64,000 nucleotides of DNA from Glandiceps talaboti (taxonomy: Eukaryota > Hemichordata > Enteropneusta > Spengelidae), in NCBI RefSeq assembly GCF_964340395.1, contig NC_135556.1, forward strand, positions 2,316,001 through 2,380,000, written 5' to 3'. The position numbers and the translations under genes are program-made. The notes under the pieces are model-generated. The model saw only the letters and a program-made list of their open reading frames with translations. It was not told where the DNA came from and searched no databases. The number at the start of each line of letters is the position of its first letter. Position 1 is the first letter of the stretch. This document shows, piece after piece, positions 23,357-37,616 of the stretch.

Positions 23357-24897
23357 CTCACGATCTTTGGTGGAAAAATTAAAGAAAGATCAAGTGTAGT
23401 TTATAGATATATGTCAAACTGACATCATGTGTCTTTCCTTTTCAAAACAACGATTTTACAATTGTTTGAAACACTGTTAATAGAATAATAACAGAACAGT
23501 TTATGAAATGACGAAACACATATCCACACAACTTGAAAGGTGTCTTTTGATCAAATGGCCATAGTATGTATCATATACAATATAGCAAAACCATTCCTTT
23601 TCTTTTCTCAAAGTTTTTTTTCTTTACGTATTTTTTTCTGTAAGTACATGTGTAAAAGTTTTAGATACTAAATTTAGTCTACATAATAGCTTGATATTAA
23701 TGATACTCACTCCTATCAAACTTCTTGTAAATTATACAATTTATCATAAAACCTAATTATTTGATGTAATTAAATGAATAAATAAGTAAGTAAATAATAA
23801 ATTCGTAATTACCCATACATATTGCCTGGAAATATCTGCTCCAAGAACTGAGAGTGCACGTCATAGTGTAAGATGGAGTGCGTGCATAATTTGCAAAATT
23901 TGCAGAGCTACCACTGCAGTGCTACGTATTGTCTTGTATATACATTGAATACAGGTTAACTAAATCCATCAACAATGTTATTGTATGACGTATACGCTAT
24001 CAATTAAAATACTATAAAATAAAAGACAAGGTGAAAATGGAATAGGAAGATTTATAGTTTCTCGTAAACTTTATAGATTGTCCGACACCCTAATGTACAT
24101 ATCCACTACCTATTGACCGCCATCAGAGTAGAGTGTCACCGCTGTATGTATATGTATACACTAGATCGTACAGTCTGTTTACTAGACTGTCGACAGTCGC
24201 TCGCGCCTTTTTCCCTACGTTTTATCTAAACTCCGGTCCGGCGCAACACTAGTAATAGTATAATCGCAAACTGATATCGAGGGCCGTATTGCGAAGGCTG
24301 AAATGTTTGGTCTTGCTAGGCAAACTGATGGAAAGGTAACATTCGTAAAAAATAATAATGACAAACTTAAGGGTCCATTTCTCTCACACGAAAGGGATGG
24401 ATAGGTTATTAACCTGTTCAAAGTTTTTGTTTACCTTAAGATTCATATTTTTAACGTTCCCAAAATTTGAACAATAATTACACCTTTCATGTTCACATAT
24501 TTTGGACTCCCTAAGTTTGTAAAGAATTAATAAAAAAATGGGTTTTTAATCTTCTTTTAACTTGGCCTGTCATTCACTAGAATGTCGTGAATTTATAATC
24601 ATTGTGTTTGGGTTCAGACATGACACTGTTTATACACGTCGCCAAACACCTAGTTAGAGAAATGAATATTTATTACAATAGCTTACATGGTGTCAAGACA
24701 ATAGGTACGTGTCTGGAGATGTCATTCAAGTTAAAGTTTAGTGTTCGTAGGAAGCTCATCTCCTATTGTAACGACCATAGCGTCGCAGGTTTGAGTTACT
24801 TGGATTTTGACCGTGGAGGGGTGAGCATCTTTCCTGGCTCTGGCTTTGTAGTGAGGCCGTGAGGTCGAACTCAGGGCTTTGATAAATAAAGTCTATG
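23357..24897. other. Intergenic DNA, nothing recognised
   Basis: Non-repetitive AT-rich sequence. The frames at 24215-24421 and 24602-24862 show no motif, composition or splice context that would support a gene. Confidence 0.4.
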
Positions 24898-24899
24898 TT

Positions 24900-26275
24900 C
24901 CAGTTATACAACATACATCATCTCATATGCAGTTTACAACATACATCATCTCATATGCAGTTTACAACATACATCATCTCATATGCACATTACAACATAC
25001 ATCATCTCATATGCACATTACAACATACATCATCTCATGCAGTTTACAACATACATCATCTCATATGCAGTTTACAACATACATCATCTCATATGCAGTT
25101 TACAACATACATAATCTCATATGCAGTTTACAACATACATCATCTCATATGCAGTTTACAACATACATCATCTCATATGCACATTACAGCATAGACAATC
25201 TCATATGCAGTTTATAACATAGATAATCTCATATGCAGTTTACAACATACATCATCTCATATGCACATTACAGCATAGACAATCTCATATGCAGTTTATA
25301 ACATAGATAATCTCATATGCACATTACAACATACATCATCTCGTATGCAGTTTATAACATACATCATCTCATATGCAGTTTACAACATACATCATCTCAT
25401 ATGCAGTTTACAACATACATCATCTCATATGCACATTACAACATACATCATCTCATATGCACATTACAACATACATCATCTCATGCAGTTTACAACATAC
25501 ATCATCTCATATGCAGTTTACAACATACATCATCTCATATGCAGTTTACAACATACATAATCTCATATGCAGTTTATAACATAGATAATCTCATATGCAG
25601 TTTATAACATACATCATCTCATATGCACATTACAGCATAGACAATCTCATATGCAGTTTATAACATAGATAATCTCATATGCACATTACAACATACATCA
25701 TCTCGTATGCAGTTTATAACATACATCATCTCATATGCAGTTTACAACATACATCATCTCATATGCACTTTACAACATACACCATCTCATGCAGTTTACA
25801 ACATACATCATCTCATATGCAGTTTACAACATACATCATCTCATATGCAGTTTACAACATACATCGTCTCATATGCAGTTTACAACATACATCATCTCAT
25901 ATGCACATTACAACATAGATAATCTCATATGCAGTTTACAACATACATCGTCTCATATGCAGTTTACAACATACATCATCTCATATGCACATTACAACAT
26001 ACATCATCTCATATGCAGTTTATAACATACATCATCTCATATGCAGTTTACAACATACATCATCTCATATGCACATTACAACATACATCATCTCATATGC
26101 AGTTTACAACATACATCATCTCATATGCAGTTTACAACATACATCATCTCATATGCACATTACAACATACATAATCTCATATGCAGTTTACAACATACAT
26201 CGTCTCGTATGCAGTTTACAACATACATCGTCTCGTATGCAGTTTACAACATACATCGTCTCGTATGCAGTTTAT
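24900..26275. repeat. 28-bp minisatellite, ~49 units
   Basis: The unit contains CATCTCATATGCAGTTTACA with a CACATTACA variant and occasional AGATAATCTC and AGACAATCTC forms. Larger blocks of variants are duplicated, for example 25030-25250 against 25470-25700. Because 28 is not a multiple of three, several overlapping short frames rotate through it; none is a gene. Confidence 0.95.
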
Positions 26276-26457
26276 CCTTTTACTACAATACTTGGCTGGT
26301 GAGTTTGAATCACTTAAATACCCTGTCTCGGAGTCTTCTTTTTTCTCGTGTTTGTCCAGCCAATGCAGAGTGCAGATCCAAGGGAAACACAAAATAAGGT
26401 TGGCACGTACAAAACCCCTGAAAACAGAGTCTTTCTCAGTGTAGAGCTATGTAGAGG

Positions 26458-26725
26458 ACGAGTATAAAGTTGGCGTTAGATTCAGATTCAGGTAGTGTCA
26501 TATTGAGCATCAGATAGCCTCAGATCCGAATACACCCGACAGCAGTGAAGCAGAATCCTTCCCTGTAGCCTCAACGGTATTATTTCAGGTTTGAGTCCGT
26601 CAGGTGTCTTCGGATCTGAGGCCATCTGACGCTCAATATAACCTTCATAAGATAACGCTACCTGATTCTGAATCTGAATCTGAATCTGGATCTGGATCTG
26701 AATCTGACGCCAACTTTATACTCGT
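26458..26725. mobile_element. Foldback (MITE-like) element, ~268 bp
   Basis: Imperfect terminal inverted repeats of about 90-115 bp. The left end is ACGAGTATAAAGTTGGCGT and the right end is ACGCCAACTTTATACTCGT in mirror form. Further mirrored blocks include ATATTGAGC(A/G)TCAGAT, GCCTCAGATCCGAA and the AGATTCAGAT run, which is expanded in the right arm. It has no coding capacity. Confidence 0.8.
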
Positions 26726-26861
26726 TCGATCGATTAATTACTCAAATTGGTCATTGATATTCATCGGATTATTATCAAAACCTAATCAGTTCTGGCCATT
26801 ACCCTACAGAAAATGTCTATGAAATTTCGTTTGAATTGATGCAGCCGTCTTTTCGGAAATC

Positions 26862-26885
26862 GTGATACACACACACAAACACACA

Positions 26886-26965
<80 letters not shown>

Positions 26966-26990
26966 CACAGACACACAGACACACAGACTT
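26862..26990. repeat. (CA)n microsatellite
   Basis: CA run with a few CAGA and CAAA interruptions. Confidence 0.95.
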
Positions 26991-27367
26991 CATCTGTATA
27001 TTATAACCTTCAAAAGCATGCAGTGTCTACATCCACAGCTAACAAGACTCTAGATAAGATTTTGTAGACATTCAGTAAATTGCAAAACATTAACATGTGT
27101 AACTGTGTACGGTTACAAACACGGATTGGAGAGGCTGTTTTTTTTTCAAGTACCCATTCATCATGCATATGGCCACTTTAATTACTTTTAAGGCATGCAT
27201 TACTTGGAGTTAATCATGCATGTAGGAAGTGATTGAATTAATCAGTTGTTTTCTTCAAGTATAATTGAAATGATTTCAGGGTCGTTTGCAATGTATCATA
27301 CCCCCTAGTCTGTAATATTTCTGAGTTTAAGTGATCGTAGTACGTATACCTACACATATGCATAATA

Positions 27368-27415
<48 letters not shown>

Positions 27416-28112
27416 TACCCTCCTAAAGGAAATAATGACACAGAGAGGAGTTTGGCGGCAAAACCGGAAGTTCATCATTTATTGGAACTCAGCTCCACCA
27501 AGCAAGTCAGAACAGTACATAAGCATAAATTCAAACAAGAATCCTGAGTCTGTACAAGAGTAAAAATGTCTAAGTATCAGTATTCAACAATATTGTACAC
27601 AACTATAAATTCTCAGTCGAAGTGGCATACTAATAAGTGTATTGTATTTTTGTATTGTATTGTATTGTATTGTATTGTATTGTATTGTATTGTATTGTAT
27701 TGTATTGTGTTTACTATACCATGCTTTCCACAGCATGTTGTTAAGTAATAAAGTTATTATTAATAAGCCGTGAGCTGAAAATGTCACAATACCATAACTG
27801 CAAATGTACTAGTAAAAGTATCATACAAATGCAAAGATACAAGCTCGTAATGAGCTAACTAAGTTGTAAGAAGTCTACAAATAAAAACATTCCTACATGT
27901 TCAAATACAAAAATTCATGGAATTTCGTAAATAAGACAAAAATGGAGCTCGGAGGGAGGGTGGGAAAATGCACGACATTACCCAGCGGAGGAAAGTACAG
28001 AATGGCGGGATGATTAACGCATGCGCTGGCCCCATGCCAATGTTTTGCTACAACACAGGGAAAGGTCAAAGGCCAGTCATAGATGGTAATTAAAATAAAT
28101 GAAACATTTACA

Positions 28113-28115
<3 letters not shown>
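26991..28115. other. Intergenic DNA with short simple repeats
   Basis: Contains a (GT)n run at 27370-27412 and a pentanucleotide (TATTG)n at about 27640-27710. The remainder shows no coding feature that I can support. Confidence 0.5.
27640..27710. repeat. (TATTG)n pentanucleotide repeat
   Basis: About a dozen TATTG units. Confidence 0.92.

Positions 28116-28179
<64 letters not shown>
28116..28179. repeat. (GT)n microsatellite
   Basis: Uninterrupted GT dinucleotide run of about 64 bp. Confidence 0.95.
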
Positions 28180-28180
<1 letters not shown>

Positions 28181-28348
28181 TAGGGGTAGGGGGTACAATT
28201 TGTAGGAACATAGTACCAGTGTTTATTGGTCATTCTGTAATTACTTGCTAAGTTGTGATTAGCTATGATTCACCGTCAGTTCATTGACTCTAAACAATAA
28301 CCTAGATTGTAAGAATCTCGCAGATTACCCCAGTTTGTTCTGTAAACT

Positions 28349-29738
28349 GTAGTACATGTCCTGTATTCAACTGGCCATCTATGTAGTACATGTCCTGTAA
28401 TAAACTGACCATCTATGTAGTACATGTCCTGTAATCAACTGGCCATCTATGTAGTACATGTCCTGTAATAAACTGACCATCTATGTAGTACATGTCCTGT
28501 AATCAACTGGCCATCTATGTAGTACATGTCCTGTAATCAACTGGCCATCTATGTAGTACATGTCCTGTAATCAACTGACCATCTATATGTAGTACATGTC
28601 CTGTAATCAACTGGCCATCTATGTAGTACACGTCCTGTAATCAACTGGCCATCTATGTAGTACATGTCCTGTAATCAACTGGCCATCTATGTAGTACATG
28701 TCCTGTAATCAACTGGCCATCTATGTAGTACACGTCCTGTAATCAACTGGCCATCTATGTAGTACATGTCCTGTAATAAACTGGCCATCTATGTAGTACA
28801 CGTCCTGTAATCAACTGGCCATCTATGTAGTACACGTCCTGTAATCAACTGGCCATCTATGTAGTACTTGTCCTGTAATCAACTGGCCATCTATGTAGTA
28901 CACGTCCTGTAATCAACTGGCCATCTATGTAGTACGTGTCCTGTAATCAACTGGCCATCTATGTAGTACGTGTCCTGTAATCAACTGGCCATCTATGTAG
29001 TACGTGTCCTGTAATCAACTGGCCATCTATGTAGTACGTGTCCTGTAATCAACTGGCCATCTATGTAGTACACGTCCTGTAATCAACTGGCCATCTATGT
29101 AGTACATGTCCTGTAATCAACTGACCATCTATGTAGTACATGTCCTGTAATGAACTGGCCATCTATGTAGTACATGTCCTGTAATCAACTGACCATCTAT
29201 GTAGTACATGTCCTGTAATCAACTGGCCATCTATGTAGTACATGTCCTGTAATCAACTGGCCATCAATGTAGTACATGTCCTGTAATCAACTGGCCATCT
29301 ATGTAGTACATGTCCTGTAATCAACTGGCCATCTATGTAGTACATGTCCTGTAATCAACTGGCCATCTATGTAGTACATGTCCTGTAATCAACTGGCCAT
29401 CTATGTAGTACATGTCCTGTAATCAACTGGCCATCTATGTAGTACATGTCCTGTAATCAACTGGCCATCTATGTAGTACATGTCCTGTAATCAGCTGGCC
29501 ATCTATGTAATACGTGTCCTGTAATGAACTGGCCATCTATGTAGTACATGTCCTGTAATCAACTGGCCATCTATGTAGTACATGTCCTGTAATCAACTGG
29601 CCATCTATGTAGTACATGTCCTGTAATCAACTGACCATCTATGTAGTACATGTCCTGTAATCAACTGACCATCTATGTAGTACATGTCCTGTAATCAACT
29701 GACCATCTATGTAGTACATGTCCTGTAATCAACTGGCA
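28349..29738. repeat. 34-bp minisatellite, ~40 units
   Basis: The unit is built from GTAGTACATGTCCTGTAATC followed by AACTGGCCATCTAT. Variants are CATGTCC/CACGTCC/CGTGTCC and GGCC/GACC, and the CAC/CGT variants cluster in the middle (28620-29090). Confidence 0.95.
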
Positions 29739-30055
29739 ATTTGTTTCAGCATTTGCCTACAGTTAGTATAAACCTTTGACAAGAAACTTGAAAAGTTTAG
29801 GTACTGCTGCCATAGTGCTGTAGGTGGTGGCATCAGAAACACATGTACCTGGGAATTTCATAATTTGTAACTAGTTTCTGCACTTGCAGCACAAAAAACA
29901 TTTTTTACCCCATACCCTGGAAACAAATTTTTGTTCTGTCTAGAGTTGGTCAGCATATTTTTCTCTACTTTTGGTCAGTGACCGTGAACTTAAAAAAAAA
30001 ATCCTCCAGCTTCCCTTCCCCCTCCCCAACAAATGGTGGTCAAGATGAAACAGAT
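29739..30055. other. Spacer between two minisatellites
   Basis: About 300 bp of non-repetitive sequence with an A-run near 29990. No feature seen. Confidence 0.5.
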
Positions 30056-33000
30056 TGCCACATTCATTTCACAAACTGACGCAGCTCTATAAGGTTAAAC
30101 ATTCATTTCACAAACTGACGCTGCCCTATAAGGTCAAACATTCATTTCACAAATTGACATGGCCCTATAAGGTGAAACATTCATTTCACAAACTGATGCA
30201 GCCCTATAGGGTCAAATATTCATTTCACAAACTAACGCTGCCCTATAAGGTCAAACATTCATTTCACAAACTGACCTGGCCCTGTAAGGTCAAATATTCA
30301 TTTCACAAACTGACGTGGCCCTATAAGGTCAAACATTCAATTCACAAACTGACGCAGCCCTATAGGGTCAAATATTCATTTTACAAACTGACGTGGCCCT
30401 ATAAGGTGAAACATTCAATTTCCCAAACTGATGCAGCCCTATAGGGTCAAATATTCATTTCACAAACTAACGCTGCCCTATAAGGTCAAACATTCATTTC
30501 ACAAACTGACCTGGCCCTGTAAGGTCAAATATTCATTTCACAAACTGACGTGGCCCTATAAGGTCAAACATTCAATTCACAAACTGATGCAGCCCTATAG
30601 GGTCAAATATTCATTTTACAAACTGACGTGGCCCTATAAGGTGAAACATTCAATTTCCCAAACTGAACTCACCCTATAAGGTCAAACATTCATTTCACAA
30701 ACTGATGTGGCCCTATAAGGTCAAACATTCATTTCACAAACTGACCTCACCCTATAAGGTCAAACATTCATTTCACAAACTGATGCGGCCCTATAAGGTC
30801 AAACATTCATTTCACAAACTGACGCAGCCCTATAGGGTCAAATATTCATTTCACAAACTGACGTGGCCCTATAAGGTCAAACATTCAATTCACAAACTGA
30901 TGCAGCCCTATAGGGTCAAATATTCATTTTACAAACTGACGTGGCCCTATAAGGTGAAACATTCAATTTCCCAAACTGAACTCACCCTATAAGGTCAAAC
31001 ATTCATTTCACAAACTGATGTGGCCCTATAAGGTCAAACATTCATTTCACAAACTGACCTCACCCTATAAGGTCAAACATTCATTTCACAAACTGATGCG
31101 GCCCTATAAGGTCAAACATTCATTTCACAAACTGACCTCACCCTATAAGGTCAAACATTCATTTCACAAACTGATGCGGCCCTATAAGGTCAAACATTCA
31201 TTTCACAAACTGACGTGGCCCTATAAGGTCAAACATTCATTTCACAAACTGATGTGGCCCTATAAGGTCAAACATTCATTTCACAAACTGACCTTGCCCT
31301 ATAAGGTCAAACATTCATTTCACAAACTGACGTGGCCCTATAAGGTCAAACATTCAATTCACAAACTGATGCAGCCCTATAGGGTCAAATATTCATTTTA
31401 CAAACTGACGTGGCCCTATAAGGTGAAACATTCAATTTCCCAAACTGATGCAGCCCTATAGGGTCAAATATTCATTTCACAAACTAACGCTGCCCTATAA
31501 GGTGAAACATCCATTTCAGAAACTGACCTGGCCCTGTAAGGTCAAATATTCATTTCACAAACTGACGTGGCCCTATAAGGTCAAACATTCAATTCACAAA
31601 CTGATGCAGCCCTATAGGGTCAAATATTCATTTTACAAACTGACGTGGCCCTATAAGATGAAACATTCAATTTCCCAAACTGACCTCACCCTATAAGGTC
31701 AAACATTCATTTCACAAACTGATGCGGCCCTATAAGGTCAAACATTCATTTCACAAACTGACCTCGCCCTATAAGGTCAAACATTCATTTCACAAACTGA
31801 TGCGGCCCTATAAGGTCAAACATTCATTTCACAAACTGACCTGGCCCTATAAGGTCAAACATTCATTTCACAAACTGACCCAGCCCTATAAGGTCAAGCA
31901 TTCATTTCACAAACTGATGCAGCCCTATAGGGTCAAATATTCATTTCACAAACTGACCCAGCCCTGTAAGATCAAATATTCATTTCACAAACTGATCCAG
32001 CCCTATAAGGTCAAACATTCAATTCACAAACTGACGCAACCCTATAGGGTCAAATATTCATTTTACAAACTGACGTGGCCCTATAAGGTGAATCATTCAA
32101 TTTCCCAAACTGATGCAGCCCCATAGGGTCAAATATTCATTTCACAAACTAACGCTGCCCTATAAGGTGAAACATCCATTTCAGAAACTTACCTGGCCCT
32201 GTAAGGTCAAATATTCATTTCACAAACTGACGTGGCCCTATAAGGTCAAACATTCAATTCACAAACTGATGCAGCCCTATAGGGTCAAATATTCATTTTA
32301 CAAACTGACGTGGCCCTATAAGGTGAAACATTCAATTTCCCAAACTGAACTCACCCTATAAGGTCAAACATTCATTTCACAAACTGATGCAGCCCTATAG
32401 GGTCAAATATTCATTTCACAAACTAACGCTGCCCTATAAGGTCAAATATTCATTTCACAAACTGACGTGGCCCTATAAGGTCATACATTCATTTCACAAA
32501 CTGATGCGGCCCTATAAGGTCAAACATTCATTTCACAAACTGACCTCACCCTATAAGGTCAAACATTCATTTCACAAACTGATGCGGCCCTATAAGGTCA
32601 AACATTCATTTCACAAACTGACCTCGCCCTATAAGGTCAAACATTCATTTCACAAACTGATGCGGCCCTATAAGGTCAAACATTCATTTCACAAACTGAC
32701 CATGCCCTATAAGGTCAAACATTCATTTCACAAACTGACGTGGCCCTATAAGGTCAAACATTCAATTCACAAACTGATGCAGCCCTATAGGGTCAAATAT
32801 TCATTTTACAAACTGACGTGGCCCTATAAGGTCAAACATTCATTTCACAAACTGATGCGGCCCTATAAGGTCAAACATTTATTTCACAAACTGACCTCAC
32901 CCTATAAGGTCAAACATTCATTTCACAAACTGATGCGGCCCTATAAGGTCAAACATTCATTTCACAAACTGACCTCGCCCTATAAGGTCAAACATTCATT

Positions 33001-34955
33001 TCACAAACTGATGCGGCCCTATAAGGTCAAACATTCATTTCACAAACTGACCTGGCCCTATAAGGTCAAACATTCATTTCACAAACTGACCCAGCCCTAT
33101 AAGGTCAAACATTCATTTCACAAACTGACTCAGCCCTATAAGGTCAAGCATTCATTTCACAAACTGATGCAGCCCTATAGGGTCAAATATTCATTTCACA
33201 AACTGATCCAGCCCTATAAGGTCAAACATTCAATTCACAAACTGACGCAGCCCTATAGGGTCAAATATTCATTTTACAAACTGACGTGGCCCTATAAGGT
33301 GAAACATTCAATTTCCCAAACTGATGCAGCCCTATAGGGTCAAATATTCATTTCACAAACTAACGCTCCCCTATAAGGTGAAACATCCATTTCAGAAACT
33401 GACCTGGCCCTGTAAGGTCAAATATTCATTTCACAAACTGACGTGGCCCTATAAGGTCAAACATTCATTTCACAAACTGATGCAGCCCTATAGGGTCAAA
33501 TATTCATTTTACAAACTGACGTGGCCCTATAAGGTGAAACATTCAATTTCCCAAACTGAACTCACCCTATAAGGTCAAACATTCATTTCACAAACTGATG
33601 CAGCCCTATAGGGTCAAATATTCATTTCACAAACTAACGCTGCCCTATAAGGTGAAACATTCATTTCAGAAACTGACCTGGCCCTGTAAGGTCAAATATT
33701 CATTTCACAAACTGACGTGGCCCTATAAGGTCAAACATTCATTTCACAAACTGATGCGGCCCTATAAGGTCAAACATTCATTTCACAAACTGACCTCACT
33801 CTATAAGGTCAAACATTCATTTCACAAACTGATGCGGCCCTATAAGGTCAAACATTCATTTCACAAACTGACCTCGCCCTATAAGGTCAAACATTCAATT
33901 CACAAACTGATGCAGCCCTATAGGGTCAAATATTCATTTTACAAACTGACGTGGCCCTATAAGGTGAAACATTCAATTTCCCAAACTGAACTCACCCTAT
34001 AAGGTCAAACATTCATTTCACAAACTGATGCAGCCCTATAGGGTCAAATATTCATTTCACAAACTAACGCTGCCCTATAAGGTGAAACATTCATTTCAGA
34101 AACTGACCTGGCCCTGTAAGGTCAAATATTCATTTCACAAACTGACGTGGCCCTATAAGGTCAAACATTCATTTCACAAACTGATGCGGCCCTATAAGGT
34201 CAAACATTCATTTCACAAACTGAACTCACTCTATAAGGTCAAACATTCATTTCTCAAACTGATGCGGCCCTATAAGGTCAAACATTCATTTCACAAACTG
34301 ACCTCGCCCTATAAGGTCAAACATTCAATTCACAAACTGATGCAGCCCTATAGGGTCAAATATTCATTTTACAAACTGACGTGGCCCTATAAGGTCAAAC
34401 ATTCATTTCACAAACTGATGCGGCCCTATAAGGTCAAACATTCATTTCACAAACTGACCTCACCCTATAAGGTCAAACATTCATTTCACAAACTGATGCG
34501 GCCCTATAAGGTCAAACATTCATTTCACAAACTGACCTCGCCCTATAAGGTCAAACATTCATTTCACAAACTGATGCGGCCCTATAAGGTCAAGCATTCA
34601 TTTAACAAACTGATGCAGCCCTATAGGGTCAAATATTCATTTCACAAACTGACCCAGCCCTGTAAGATCAAATATTCATTTCACAAACTGATCCAGCCCT
34701 ATAAGGTCAAACATTCATTTCACAAACTGATGTGGCCCTGTAAGATCAAATATTCATTTCACAAACTGACCTGGCCCTATAAGATCAAATATTCATTTCA
34801 CAAACTGACCCAGCCCTATAAGGTCAAACATTCATTTCACAAACTGATGTGGCCCTATAAGGTCAAACATTCATTTCACAAACTGACCCAGCCCTGTAAG
34901 ATCAAACATTCATTTCACAAACTGATCCAGCCCTATATGTTCAAATATTCATTTC
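30056..34955. repeat. 39-bp minisatellite with nested higher-order repeats, ~125 units
   Basis: The unit includes AAGGTCAAACATTCATTTCA, then CAAACTGA and a variable GCAGCCCTAT, CTCACCCTAT or GTGGCCCTAT end. In one frame it reads PYKVKHSFHKLTW. Units of 40 bp (CAATTTCCCAAACTGA) shift the frame and cut the array into 82-334 codon frames. The distances between equivalent points are 274, 313 and 430 bp, which equal 7, 8 and 11 units plus one base, showing repeated multi-unit duplication. I see no evidence of a gene. Confidence 0.95.
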
Positions 34956-35030
34956 CGAACAAACTGTTAATTGCTAAATGTATGGACACATTAAGTCTTA
35001 AACAGATATGGACTATCACTGTTATAATGT

Positions 35031-35466
35031 GAGGACCAGTGCTGTGAAGTGAGGACCAGTGCTGTCAAGTGAGTTTGGACCAGTGCTGTGAAGTGAGTGA
35101 GGACCAGTGCTGTGAAATGAGGACCAGTGCTGTCAAGTGAGTGAGGACCAGTGCTGTCAAGTGAGGACCAGTGCTGTCAAGTGAGTGAGGACCAGTGCTG
35201 TCAAGTGAGGACCAGTGCTGTCAAGTGAGTGAGGACCAGTGCTGTCAAGTGAGGACCAGTGCTGTCAAGTGAGTGAGGACCAGTGCTGTCAAGTGAGGAC
35301 CAGTGCTGTCAAGTGAGTGAGGACCAGTACTGTCAAGTGAGTGAGGACCAGTACTGTCAAGTGAGTGAGGACCAGTGCTGTCAAGTGAGTGAGGACCAGT
35401 GCTGTCAAGTGAGTGAGGACCAGTACTGTCAAGTGAGTGAGGACCAGTGCTGTCAAGTGAGTCATG
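35031..35466. repeat. 20/24-bp minisatellite
   Basis: GAGGACCAGTGCTGTCAAGT, with or without an added GAGT, repeated about 20 times. The long and short units alternate in the first part, and the 24-bp form is fixed in the last part. Confidence 0.93.
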
Positions 35467-37616
35467 GGCATCATGGAACAACAAAGCTAAGATTATGGAT
35501 ATCTATAATCGAATAACAATAGTATGTAATACAAATACGTGTAAACAAAGTATGTGCGTGAAACTGACAGGTGTGAAGTAATTGGACGATAGTGACTGTA
35601 TATTTTTGCAATAAAGCTTACAGATGATGTGTATTTTCAGTGTTCACCTCCTTCCTTTGATGTGATAATCTTCATATTCAACAAGAATATCAATACAAAC
35701 ACTTGAAACCCCTGAAAAACCTAGTCTTTCTCACTGTAGAAAAAACGAAGCGCGAGCAGATGATCGATCAATATTTGTTGCGTTGCTAGGAAGGACATGG
35801 AAGTGCTCACTCATATTCATATGAAGACAATGAGTGTTACTTTGAATATCTAGTCTTCACTTGGTTCTTGCATCACAAAGATTACATAAGATCATTATTA
35901 TTTTGCTCCGACCCATTGTTTTCTATAATTCTGTCAGACAACTATTTTTCCTAACTTTTAATCCTAATTTAAACTGGGTTTTTAAACCACATTCTCCCAG
36001 AGACTCAGAAATTATCACCAAAACAGCATAGAATATCCAGTAACCATGACCATAGCATCTGATGAACTCATTCTGCCCCAATATCTGTATTATTTCAGAA
36101 TTGAACATCATGTTGACAGAGAGACTGACAAATTCACAGATATAAAAAAACATGACAACACTCACATATTTCAGTTTACAAGTCTTTATTTGAACTGAAA
36201 TTACGTACATCTACAGAGCAAGTTCTTTGGCAATATACATGAAAGATGTTAGGTAGAAAATAAAATAAAGTTTTCTAAAGTCTTAGAGTAAATATGGTAC
36301 AAATTTCAGTTTGATACTTGTAATCATTTATATCAGCATACATGTATTTCTCTTCAAGTTCAAAGTTCAAAGTTCAATTATTGCATCATACTAGTAATAC
36401 TATCAAAGTTCTTCTTTTTCTCCTTGCTTTGATTCAAGACAGTACCACCGTTAGTTTAATTGTACTAGGGTGGAACAGTCCTTTACACTTGCACCATATA
36501 TACAAGAAAACAGAAAGGAAGAAAAAATGAAACATTTCACTGTCGCAGAGTCTAATGCATATATGTTTTCTCTATTCTGGTCAACAGTCCTGAAAAAGAA
36601 ATGTTAAAGTGACACTTGTGTCTCTCTCTCTCTCTCTCTGAACAAATTTCATACTTTAGTACTTTATAAGCACATCCTCCTTTATTCATTAGATTTCTAC
36701 CAATCACTGCTTTACTTTCTTGAAATATGTAAATATATATCATTATGCAAATAATGAGTCACTTGACCCTCCGTGTTATAGAAAGACTGAGTTGGTCTGC
36801 ACTTGATGAGAAAAGTGTTTTTGATTTATACTGTTTTAAATGATGGTAATTTTTGAGAGATTGTAAAGCATGCATAGCAATGAGATAGAATAGCAAATCT
36901 CAATAAGCTAATACTTAAAATTTGGTGAAAATATGCCAAGTACAGAGTTTCAACATAATATGTATTGTGTGCATAAGAGTACAAGGAATGGCATCACACT
37001 TGCACAACGGGTTACTCATTTATAACTTAAGATGCACTAAGCATACTATGACAGAACCCCAATGACAGAACCCCAATGACATACAAGTGCCAGTGTGGCC
37101 TGCAAGGTGTTATGCTCCATTTCCACTCACTTCACTCATCAAAGTACAGTTGCAGAGAACACCACAAGTTCAAATATCCTGAGTGTGTACTCACACTGAT
37201 ACTTTGGTGTCAAGGGATTCTGGTATTATGACGTAATTTGTGTCTCAGACTGTCTCAGAATGTAAACTTGTTGCTAAAGCCCAGCATGGCTGTACAGATA
37301 ACTGTTGTTATATTCATGTACTGCTGGTATAAATATTATCATGCATTCCCTTGATTCTATCTTTATGGAATGTACATGACCTATAACATATGCACATGTA
37401 CAAATATGAGGTGTTTATGATCAGTACATATGTAGTAATACATTCTACAAAATAGTATGCGAGTACACCAATGTGATAGCTAATCATTAATAGACATATG
37501 AATGTTACCTACTATTTCTACATATGACACATGATGTCTTGTGATTTACAACACAAAGATAAGTCAATTTAGCAGTCACAAAGATTTACAACTCAGAAAG
37601 TGTGTACAATTGTTCA
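35467..37616. other. Intergenic DNA, nothing recognised
   Basis: 2.1 kb of AT-rich sequence with a short (CT)n at about 36621-36639. No conserved protein fragment was seen on either strand. A stretch at 35704-35745 resembles 26411-26445. Confidence 0.4.

Noticed and set aside
24602-24862. 86-codon plus-strand frame in intergenic DNA
   Set aside because: No motif, no splice partners, and ordinary base composition.
28349-29738. CRISPR-like array
   Set aside because: Repeats are directly adjacent with no variable spacers, and the context is an animal genome. This is an ordinary minisatellite. The same holds for the other arrays.
30055-35032. PYKVKHSFHKLTW repeat protein genes
   Set aside because: The frames are cut by 40-bp units at regular places and restart only at internal Met codons, with no gene-like context.
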